Assembly (NCBI GenBank): GCA_045661365.1
Contig: JAZRFL010000055.1
Span: 1 to 19,632 of the forward strand
Length of the DNA: 19,632 nt
From: UMGS1484 sp045661365
Lineage (GTDB): Bacteria; Bacillota; Clostridia; Oscillospirales; Acutalibacteraceae
Direction: 5' to 3'
Under the pieces are notes generated by a model. That model ran no database searches. It was not told the DNA's origin and was given only the letters and a program-made list of their open reading frames with translations. Below are positions 13,447 to 18,612 of the stretch, piece by piece (positions within the stretch are counted from its first letter, which is position 1; each line of letters begins with the position of its first letter). The position numbers and the translations under genes were made by a program.

Positions 13447-13614
13447 TTGATTGAGCCGGACGTACACAAGAGATATGTCGTCATGGGACGGGACCTCGCA
13501 TTGTTGGAGGATACCGTTCGCGAAGCATTGAAGACGAATAGGACCAGCGACCTCGTGACGGTCGCATACCAGTTGGAGAACATGATCCTATATGCGGAGG
13601 AAGTGAGAAGATGA
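13447..13614 (+). CDS. Small helical protein, 55 aa (TTG start)
   Basis: A frame starting at TTG 13447, seven bases after GGAGGA, encodes a mostly helical, charged protein (LALLEDTVREALKTN, then LVTVAYQLENMILYAEEV). Its stop overlaps the start of the next gene. No family recognised; two amphipathic helices suggest a small dimeric or antitoxin-like protein, but this is only a structural impression. The neighbouring tight spacing and good ribosome site support translation in spite of the rare start codon. Confidence 0.55.
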   Translation: MIEPDVHKRYVVMGRDLALLEDTVREALKTNRTSDLVTVAYQLENMILYAEEVRR

Positions 13615-13937
13615 AGACGTACAAAGAATATCTGAAAGAGCATACGATAGAGGAATTGAAGGAATACCACGAATACATAAAGAAGATGAATAGGGGAAGA
13701 CGTCTCGTAGGATACCTGCTGATCCCCGCCTACTTCGGATTGTTCGTTTCGATATATATGGTCCAAAACGACCTAACCGAATTTGACGCCTGGACCATAT
13801 TCGGACTCATGATTGGATTAACCATAGGGAGTCTCTTTACAGGGATGTTGTGGGACCCCCTCACGACCGTATCATTCGTGATACGCGGAAAGAGGGAGGA
13901 CATGTGGAAGGCCGTCATGGAGGGAGAACATGACTGA
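13611..13937 (+). CDS. Two-helix membrane protein, 108 aa
   Basis: A charged N-terminal helical segment (1-30, KEYLKEHTIEELKEYHEYIK), then two membrane helices (about 32-51 and 61-81) and a charged C-terminal tail of 27 residues, so both termini probably face the cytoplasm. Function unknown. It is encoded in the early operon and not with virion genes, which suggests action on the host membrane, such as exclusion or signalling. Start ATG overlaps the preceding TGA, with GGAGGAAGTGAG upstream. Confidence 0.75.
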   Translation: MKTYKEYLKEHTIEELKEYHEYIKKMNRGRRLVGYLLIPAYFGLFVSIYMVQNDLTEFDAWTIFGLMIGLTIGSLFTGMLWDPLTTVSFVIRGKREDMWKAVMEGEHD

Positions 13938-14097
13938 AAAGTCAATAAAAGTCAATGAATGTCAGATTGACTTTATGGATTGCGATGAAGGGAGAATATG
14001 TCCGAAATGCGGTAAAGTAATGACATTGTGCGAGGACGAGAGGACCTATTACGAGATATGGGTATGTGATGGGTGCGGGCATAAGGAGGTTGATTGA
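13930..14097 (+). CDS. Zinc-ribbon miniprotein, 55 aa
   Basis: Contains CPKCG (about 24-28) and CDGCG (about 45-49), the two knuckles of a treble-clef/zinc-ribbon domain, separated by a short beta hairpin (TYYEIWV), as seen in TFS/TFB-like and rubredoxin-like small domains. The ATG overlaps the end of the membrane-protein gene, with GGAGGGAGAAC upstream. It may bind nucleic acid or the host transcription machinery; no specific family is clear. Confidence 0.68.
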   Translation: MTEKSIKVNECQIDFMDCDEGRICPKCGKVMTLCEDERTYYEIWVCDGCGHKEVD

Positions 14098-14481
14098 ATG
14101 ACAAATCCGATACGTTGGATATGCGGTCTCGACGATCCCCGTAACAGGGACCCCTACGTTGATACGATAGAGAGGTTGGATACCCGGCAGCTCGCAGAGA
14201 TTAAGGGATTGTGGCGTCGCTACCTACCCCGTATCGCGTTGTATATCGCGATACTCGGAGTCGCGATAGTATTCTGTCTCGAACTCGCGTCGCAGCTCAT
14301 ACTCGGATACGGGTCAGAGCAATACATGGACCTCGCTGAATCCCTGGACAAATTCGCTACGATAACGATAGCGTTCCTATTGGGGTTCTTCATGGCGTTG
14401 GTCGCATTGTATTCCGTCCTGGACGAACACTTAACCAAGCGTCTCGATGAAGCGGAGACAAGGTTTTTCAACAAGGAATGA
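14098..14481 (+). CDS. Two-helix membrane protein, 127 aa
   Basis: A soluble charged N-terminal part (1-45) is followed by two membrane helices (about 46-69 and 87-107) joined by an acidic external loop, and by a cytoplasmic helical tail rich in Glu/Arg/Lys. The layout is similar to the protein at 13611-13937, though without clear sequence identity. The ribosome site GGAGGTTGATTGA is strong and overlaps the previous stop. It is the last gene of the long operon and is followed by a T-rich terminator. Confidence 0.77.
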   Translation: MTNPIRWICGLDDPRNRDPYVDTIERLDTRQLAEIKGLWRRYLPRIALYIAILGVAIVFCLELASQLILGYGSEQYMDLAESLDKFATITIAFLLGFFMALVALYSVLDEHLTKRLDEAETRFFNKE

Positions 14482-14490
14482 CCGTTCCCC

Positions 14491-14514
14491 TAAACCCTTT
14501 ATTTTTTTATTATC
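14491..14514 (+). terminator. T-rich archaeal-type terminator
   Basis: CCCTTTATTTTTTTATTAT (about 14496-14512), including seven T, without a hairpin, ten bases or so after the last gene of the long operon. Such T-rich stretches end transcription in archaea. Confidence 0.55.
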
Positions 14515-14532
14515 TCGCGCGCGTATATAAGT

Positions 14533-14553
14533 GATTTAAATAGCAGGGTGACG
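14533..14553 (+). promoter_or_regulatory. TATA box plus late-type box (leaderless)
   Basis: GATTTAAATA (14533-14542) is the TATA element, followed by CAGGGTGACG (14544-14553), a weaker version of the late box. The ATG at 14564 lies 26 bases from the TATA centre, so the mRNA is probably leaderless. A further TATATAA at 14524-14530 may help or be unused. Confidence 0.62.
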
Positions 14554-14563
14554 TTGTTTTTAT

Positions 14564-14797
14564 ATGAACTATCCTCGCGGGTTCGGTCCCAAGGTGGCTT
14601 CGGGACATAGTATCGAATTATCCGACGGTACTATGCTTTATTCGAAGTCGCTCAATAAAAGGTATGTTCTGTCAGCGTTCAAGGGATATGCGAACGCCAA
14701 TCCCAATGAGAGGATGATCCTTCGTGACAGTGAAGGACCCATCGCGCGCGCCGTAGACGGTGATGTATTCATTCTGTCCGTCTCGGCATACGTCTGA
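14564..14797 (+). CDS. Small unknown protein, 77 aa
   Basis: An unrecognised soluble protein, probably a small beta-rich fold (SIELSDGTMLYSKS, KRYVLSAF, RMILRDSEG, VFILSVSAYV). It is preceded by its own leaderless promoter with the late-type box, has no ribosome site, and stands alone, followed by a hairpin and a 260-base non-coding stretch. A long frame on the opposite strand overlaps its 3' half but lacks support. Confidence 0.7.
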   Translation: MNYPRGFGPKVASGHSIELSDGTMLYSKSLNKRYVLSAFKGYANANPNERMILRDSEGPIARAVDGDVFILSVSAYV

Positions 14798-15024
14798 CAG
14801 GAAAATGGCCGTAAACGGCCCGTCTGGGTAATTGCTATCAATCGGTTTTTGAACACGATCCCCCCAGGGTACGCGGTGATGTTCCTAACGTACCTGCATG
14901 GTGTACCTAACGTTCTTCGGACGTTCCCAATGTCTCGGAGAGAGAATGTTCGATAGTATGTCTGGCTCAACGTCGGACGCCGTCGGAGGGTATACATAAA
15001 TTAATTAATTGCTCATATGACCAT
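14798..15024. other. Longest non-coding stretch; candidate origin or RNA
   Basis: About 230 bases between a gene end and the next promoter, without a convincing gene. It begins with the tight hairpin GGCCGT-AA-ACGGCC (14807-14820), followed within 30 bases by five T, a possible terminator. Farther on, CCTAACGT occurs twice (14884-14891 and 14906-14913), 22 bases apart, with further ACGT cores at 14921 and 14971 and an inverted AACGT/ACGTT pair (14909-14925). The region ends in an AT-rich segment TTAATTAATT (15001-15010). Repeats at helical spacing beside an AT-rich block would suit a replication origin or operator; this is a tentative reading. Confidence 0.35.
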
Positions 15025-15027
15025 TTT

Positions 15028-15050
15028 TTTAAATATCGGGGTGACGAAAT
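15028..15050 (+). promoter_or_regulatory. TATA box plus CGGGGTGACGAAAT box for the assembly operon
   Basis: TTTAAATA (15028-15035) is followed by CGGGGTGACGAAAT (15037-15050), the best form of the late box. The ATG at 15059 lies about 27 bases from the TATA centre, with no ribosome site between, indicating a leaderless first gene. Confidence 0.75.
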
Positions 15051-15058
15051 CTTATTGC

Positions 15059-15292
15059 ATGATTGAGATTACGATCATGCTTTTAGTATTCGCCGTGGTC
15101 CTCACGGTGATTAGGATATTCTATCCGAAGTCTGAAATGAAGTGGTTTAGTTTCATCATGGGAATTGTCGCCATGTGCGCCGTCCTCATAGATGATACGC
15201 TCGAAGGCAATCAGACAGTATTGGCTCTCATGCCCGCAATCTTCGTTACCATGATGGGAGGATTGGCCGTCATGGGATACGGGGGGAGATGA
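15059..15292 (+). CDS. Small three-helix membrane protein, 77 aa
   Basis: Three hydrophobic helices at about 3-21, 29-45 and 52-73 with short loops (FYPKSEMKW; DDTLEGNQ), almost the whole protein lying in the membrane. I place the start at ATG 15059 because of the leaderless promoter; a longer frame from 15017 would begin inside the TATA box. It opens the operon that holds the ATPase, so an assembly, scaffold or membrane-remodelling role is likely. Family unknown. Confidence 0.72.
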   Translation: MIEITIMLLVFAVVLTVIRIFYPKSEMKWFSFIMGIVAMCAVLIDDTLEGNQTVLALMPAIFVTMMGGLAVMGYGGR

Positions 15293-15295
15293 TCT

Positions 15296-15688
15296 ATGGG
15301 AAAACCCATGTCGTCCCTGCTGGAAGACCCGGACGTATCGGATACTGACGTGATGGACGATGCGCCCCCCGTGACGCCTTACGACAAGGCGTTCTCGATG
15401 CTATCAGCGATTCGCGGTCCCAAAATGCAGTTGATGACGCGCGGTAATCCGAAGATGGCCGAAGCTGCCAAGGTCGCGCACATATACGCATGTAAGGGTA
15501 GCAAATACGCTTCGGACATCATGGACATTATCTACCGCTTCGGAGCCGGACTCAATGGAGAAGCCAGGAAGGAGTTTGTAGACTCACTCAAATCAATGGG
15601 GGCTTCAATGCCGGACGCGTTCTTCGATGGCGGGTCCTCGAAGGGCGCGCCGGAGTCGTGGGTCGATATTCCCCAAGAGGAAGAATAA
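15296..15688 (+). CDS. Unknown soluble protein, 130 aa
   Basis: Acidic ends (SLLEDPDVSDTDVMDD at about 7-22; DIPQEEE at the C-terminus) flank a helical, more basic middle (about 28-105). No family recognised. The ATG at 15296 is preceded by GGGGGAGATGATCT; a Met four codons later is an alternative. The stop TAA overlaps the start of the ATPase gene, so the two are translationally coupled and the protein may be an ATPase partner. Confidence 0.72.
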   Translation: MGKPMSSLLEDPDVSDTDVMDDAPPVTPYDKAFSMLSAIRGPKMQLMTRGNPKMAEAAKVAHIYACKGSKYASDIMDIIYRFGAGLNGEARKEFVDSLKSMGASMPDAFFDGGSSKGAPESWVDIPQEEE

Positions 15689-16497
15689 TGCCACGCGCGA
15701 AGAAGTACCCTGGGCGTTTGTGCATAAACAAACGCTTCGGACGTCGCCAGATGCACAGGGTCACTTATTACGTCCGTTACGGTCGCAAATTGGGAGTCTA
15801 CTCGGACGCGTTCGACATACTCATAAAGGTACTGGCAGCTCGTATCAGACGTAACCAGGAGAACGTGATCCTCATAGAGGGAGAGGTCGGATGCGGTAAA
15901 TCGTCCATCGCCGTCCAGATAGCCGAAGCACTTGCGAAGGCATTGGGAAAAGACTTCGATATGGACCGCGACTATGTTTACAACACAAAACAGATTTTCA
16001 TGAAGTTGGACGCATTGGAGCAGGATATTGCGCCTATATCATGGTTCGATGAAGGTTCGGTGGCCCTTAACAGTCTCGCAGCTCGCGGGAAGGACGCGCA
16101 GGATGTAAACGGTATCCTGGATACATGCAGGGACCACGGGATAACCACGATAATTTGTTGTCCCTCATACCGTAACGTCAACAAGTCGATTATCCGTAAC
16201 CACGTCACATTCAAGATTGAATGTACCCCGCCGACAGGGTCCTTCATGGGCGCGAAGTGGGGACGCGGAGGATTCGAAGTCACCGACAGACGCTTTTCTA
16301 AAAAGAAGCTTTACAACCCCGATCCCTACTGGAACGTTCTTTTCAGTGGGGTATTTCCCCCAATGGACCCGGAGACCGAAGAGAGATACAAGAAAATCAA
16401 GGCGAAAAACCAGAGACGCAACAACGAAATTATCAGAAAGAGACACTTAAAAGACGAAGATTTAGAAGACGAAATGGAGACGGTCGCGATAGCATGA
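15688..16497 (+). CDS. P-loop ATPase of the viral assembly/packaging type, 269 aa
   Basis: Walker A GEVGCGKS (65-72) follows a strand VILIE; Walker B is ISWFDE (117-122, Asp121/Glu122); a later strand TTIICCPSYRN (153-163) resembles the sensor region of FtsK/HerA- and Zot-like ATPases found in tailless archaeal viruses. The N-terminus is strongly basic (1-33) and the C-terminus is a charged helical tail (about 235-265). It probably drives DNA packaging, release or virion morphogenesis, acting with the membrane proteins around it. ATG 15688 overlaps the preceding TAA. A rigid assignment to one of these families is not possible by eye. Confidence 0.83.
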   Translation: MPRAKKYPGRLCINKRFGRRQMHRVTYYVRYGRKLGVYSDAFDILIKVLAARIRRNQENVILIEGEVGCGKSSIAVQIAEALAKALGKDFDMDRDYVYNTKQIFMKLDALEQDIAPISWFDEGSVALNSLAARGKDAQDVNGILDTCRDHGITTIICCPSYRNVNKSIIRNHVTFKIECTPPTGSFMGAKWGRGGFEVTDRRFSKKKLYNPDPYWNVLFSGVFPPMDPETEERYKKIKAKNQRRNNEIIRKRHLKDEDLEDEMETVAIA

Positions 16498-16949
16498 TAG
16501 GAAAAATGATGGTGATGGTATTCGGAGAGGACCGCGCGGAATATTGCTCGGTCCAGAGGAAGATGAAAGAGAAACACTTTTTTGAGACGCGTAACCAGGC
16601 ATATATGGTATTCCCGCAGGGACTGTCTCGCGCGGAGATAGATAATTGGGGAGAGGACACGACATCAGCAGAGATTATCGTATACCCCGAAGGCGCGCAC
16701 ATACCCTACATTGAGAAGGGAGGTATCGACTACGGGGTAGACAATATCCTCATGACCATAGACCAACATAAGATCATGGCTCAAAACTGGTTCGGAAAGA
16801 AAAAAATATCCTTTATGAACGGGACCAACCTATCATTCCTTAAATCCCCGGCTACATGGATATTCATTGTGATGGGTATTCTGATTGGGCCGATTGTGAT
16901 CCCCATGGTATTCGACTTCATATCCAGTATGTCGGGAGGTCTCTCATGA
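16494..16949 (+). CDS. Single-pass membrane protein, 151 aa
   Basis: A soluble N-terminal domain (1-115) with beta-rich stretches (SAEIIVYPEGAHIPYIE) and basic patches (VQRKMKEKHFF; WFGKKKISF), and one membrane helix near the C-terminus (about 120-142), so the domain probably lies on the cytoplasmic side. The ATG overlaps the ATPase stop, implying fixed stoichiometry with it. By place it may be a membrane anchor or portal-like partner of the ATPase; the family is unknown. Confidence 0.75.
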   Translation: MIGKMMVMVFGEDRAEYCSVQRKMKEKHFFETRNQAYMVFPQGLSRAEIDNWGEDTTSAEIIVYPEGAHIPYIEKGGIDYGVDNILMTIDQHKIMAQNWFGKKKISFMNGTNLSFLKSPATWIFIVMGILIGPIVIPMVFDFISSMSGGLS

Positions 16950-17398
16950 CGGAAGACGCAGAGCAAATACCGTTCATGGAGAGGACCAGATTCAGACGGG
17001 CCGTACTTCGCTGGTATCGTCGTCATTTTCTCGGATGGGTCGAATTGAGGACCTATGAGGAATACGACGATCCCGAAGACGAAGACGACTACAATCCATA
17101 CGATTGTAAGATTACCCGCAGACTCATACCGCCGTCTGAATTGCCCCCGAAGGCGGTCCATTGTACGGGGGAGCCAGGGGTATACAATCTCGACTTGGTC
17201 CATTTTAGGCCCAACGACGACCTATTCACGGCCATGGACGAATGGCATTGGATTCAGTACGGGGGATTCGACGAAGCACTGACGCCTAAATGGACTGGCC
17301 TGGACCATGTGGACATGAAGAAAGTCGTCCTTATCGGAGGAATAGTAATCGCAGTCTGCATAGTCATGTATGTATTGTTCGGCGGTGGCAGCTCATGA
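16946..17398 (+). CDS. C-terminally anchored membrane protein, 150 aa
   Basis: Arg-rich N-terminal segment (FRRAVLRWYRRHFLGW, 16-31), an acidic low-complexity stretch (EEYDDPEDEDDYNPYD, 38-53), a Trp-rich middle and one C-terminal membrane helix (about 125-146) ending in GGGSS. No family recognised. GGGAGGT precedes the ATG, which overlaps the previous stop. Like its neighbour it is a tail-anchored protein next to the ATPase, and is likely part of the same assembly machine. Confidence 0.75.
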   Translation: MTEDAEQIPFMERTRFRRAVLRWYRRHFLGWVELRTYEEYDDPEDEDDYNPYDCKITRRLIPPSELPPKAVHCTGEPGVYNLDLVHFRPNDDLFTAMDEWHWIQYGGFDEALTPKWTGLDHVDMKKVVLIGGIVIAVCIVMYVLFGGGSS

Positions 17399-17895
17399 AG
17401 AACGTTCACGATAAGCAGAAAAAGGGAGTCAAGGCCAGGGAGAAGAACCCCGACCGTCCTTTATCCATGAAGGAGAAGGTCGCATTGAGGAAGTCTGAAC
17501 CCGGATTCGTCAAACGTGCCATATCCGAAGCGAAGGACCGTCGCGCCGATAAGGAATTGAAGAGGACCATGGACAAACGCAACATCCACAGGGAGCGTTG
17601 GGACGACATTTGCGGGGGGCCGTATACACTGGATCATCCCGTGGTATCCCTCGAATACAAGATGTGTGAGTACCGTTTTTTGGCGATGCTCATGGCCGGC
17701 AATCGCGAAAAGGCGTTCCAGGAATTGACCCCGGAGGAAATAGACGTCTATCTCAATGGCTACCCGGAGTTGGGTATCGGCCCGTATACGTCCGTGGAAG
17801 AGTCCCATTTTGCCCGCGAAGCATACGCTGGTATCAAGAGACATCGCAACATAAAGGTCGAATTGTGCGAAGCACATCAAGACAAAAAGGACTGA
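17395..17895 (+). CDS. Unknown basic/helical protein, 166 aa
   Basis: A Lys/Arg-rich N-terminal half (1-65, for example KQKKGVKAREKNPDR and AKDRRADKELKRTMDKR) likely to bind nucleic acid, and a more neutral, helical C-terminal half with aromatic residues and Met (about 85-125). The ATG overlaps the preceding stop. It is the last gene of the ATPase operon and is followed directly by the coat-protein promoter. It could contact the viral DNA during assembly; no motif proves this. Confidence 0.72.
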   Translation: MKNVHDKQKKGVKAREKNPDRPLSMKEKVALRKSEPGFVKRAISEAKDRRADKELKRTMDKRNIHRERWDDICGGPYTLDHPVVSLEYKMCEYRFLAMLMAGNREKAFQELTPEEIDVYLNGYPELGIGPYTSVEESHFAREAYAGIKRHRNIKVELCEAHQDKKD

Positions 17896-17909
17896 CTCTA
17901 AACAATTTA

Positions 17910-17922
17910 TTCGTCACCCCGC
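17910..17922 (-). promoter_or_regulatory. Inverted copy of the late box before the coat promoter
   Basis: TTCGTCACCCCGC is the exact reverse complement of GCGGGGTGACGAA at 17954-17966, 31 bases downstream. No good TATA element or gene faces it on the minus strand. It is therefore either a second operator half-site acting with the promoter box or one arm of an RNA stem that closes the ATPase transcript. Confidence 0.55.
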
Positions 17923-17945
17923 CATATGCACCCCTTCAAATTACA

Positions 17946-17968
17946 TTTAAATTGCGGGGTGACGAAAT
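17946..17968 (+). promoter_or_regulatory. TATA box plus GCGGGGTGACGAAAT box for the coat genes
   Basis: TTTAAATT (17946-17953) is followed at once by GCGGGGTGACGAAAT (17954-17968). The ATG at 17978 lies 28-29 bases from the TATA centre, so the first coat gene is leaderless or nearly so. This is the only late promoter with an inverted second copy of the box. Confidence 0.75.
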
Positions 17969-17977
17969 TCTATCAGC

Positions 17978-18232
17978 ATGGGAGACGAAAAAGGGTCAAC
18001 AGATAAAGTCATGGGCGGGATAATGACCTTCATTATCGCGTTTGTAATGATTTGCTCAGCTGCCATTCCAATCGTCAGTTCCCAGATCAACGGATTGTCA
18101 AGTCTGGCTGACATCCAGGGACAGGTTATCGACATTAGCGGGATTCAGTCTCTGCTCGTCGTCGGTATCACCCTGCTTGTTGTCGGCGTCGTCTATGGCG
18201 TCGTTAAGAAGTTCATACTGAACGACCGTTGA
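17978..18232 (+). CDS. Coat-like two-helix protein 1, 84 aa
   Basis: A small protein with a short charged N-terminus, helix one (13-34, with AFVMICSAAIPIVSSQ), a polar loop (38-55), helix two (57-77) and a basic tail (KKFILNDR). This size and layout, including the Pro within helix one, is that of the VP1/VP3 coat proteins of spindle-shaped viruses, which pack in a lipid-like layer around the genome. It lies in tandem with a second protein of the same type, downstream of the strongest promoter-like region of the genome. Identification rests on topology and motif resemblance, not on an alignment. Confidence 0.75.
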   Translation: MGDEKGSTDKVMGGIMTFIIAFVMICSAAIPIVSSQINGLSSLADIQGQVIDISGIQSLLVVGITLLVVGVVYGVVKKFILNDR

Positions 18233-18260
18233 ATAGGAAATAAATGGAGGAATGAGAAAA

Positions 18261-18500
18261 ATGGATGCAAATTCGTTTACGAAAAACATCATCAGCGTGT
18301 CAATCGCAGTCGTCGTGGTTTCCGCAGTCGCAATTCCGATCATCGGTTCTGCTCTGCTCACTTCCAGTTCTGGAATTGAAAACTACGAACAGATCAACAA
18401 GATTCTTCAGATGCTTCCGATCTTCCTGGTCCTCGCGGTCCTGGTCGCAATCGTCGGAATGTTCATCACGAAGACATCCAACGGTCGCAGGCGCAAGTGA
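18261..18500 (+). CDS. Coat-like two-helix protein 2, 79 aa
   Basis: Helix one (10-33) contains AVVVVSAVAIPIIGSA and helix two (48-70) contains ILQMLPIFLVLAVLVAIVGM, followed by a basic tail NGRRRK. The second helix, with its LxxLP-type entry, resembles the second helix of fuselloviral VP1. It is a paralogue of the preceding protein by layout, and of both ends of the 297-residue protein at 2654 by sequence. The start is ATG 18261, nine bases after GGAGGA; the ATG at 18252 abuts the ribosome site and would be less efficient. It is probably the major or co-major coat protein. Confidence 0.78.
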   Translation: MDANSFTKNIISVSIAVVVVSAVAIPIIGSALLTSSSGIENYEQINKILQMLPIFLVLAVLVAIVGMFITKTSNGRRRK

Positions 18501-18528
18501 TCTCGGCTGACTGAAATCGCACCACAAT

Positions 18529-18583
18529 GGCGGGGGTCCGCGTGACGTTCAATGTGGTTAACAAACACATTGGGACCCCCGCC
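18529..18583. other. Large two-part stem-loop between coat and spike genes
   Basis: GGCGGGGGTCC (18529-18539) pairs perfectly with GGACCCCCGCC (18573-18583). Inside, CAATGTG (18550-18556) pairs with CACATTG (18566-18572) around a nine-base loop; only a ten-base bulge (GCGTGACGTT) interrupts the stem. No T tract follows. It could reduce read-through from the abundant coat mRNA into the spike gene, protect the coat mRNA 3' end, or act as a cruciform for replication or packaging. Confidence 0.75.
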
Positions 18584-18612
18584 GATAAACAACTTATATT
18601 GTGGTGTCGAAA
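18584..18612 (+). promoter_or_regulatory. Spike gene promoter (TATA-like elements and divergent late box)
   Basis: GATAAACA (18584-18591) lies about 26 bases before the ATG at 18613, fitting a leaderless start. A second TATA-like CTTATATTG (18593-18601) is followed by TGGTGTCGAAAAT, a diverged form of the late box, in the same order as at 2597-2618. Which element is used cannot be told from sequence. Confidence 0.5.

Noticed and set aside
12804..13766. 320-codon open frame on the minus strand opposite the adenine methyltransferase
   Set aside because: The plus strand encodes clear Dam-family motifs in both frames around the poly-G tract; the minus frame has no motif, promoter or ribosome site.
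14638..14997. 119-codon minus-strand frame covering the non-coding stretch
   Set aside because: It overlaps half of the gene at 14564-14797 in antisense, has no ribosome site or well-placed TATA element, and its composition (very high Arg/Thr) looks random. It remains the only coding alternative for this gap.
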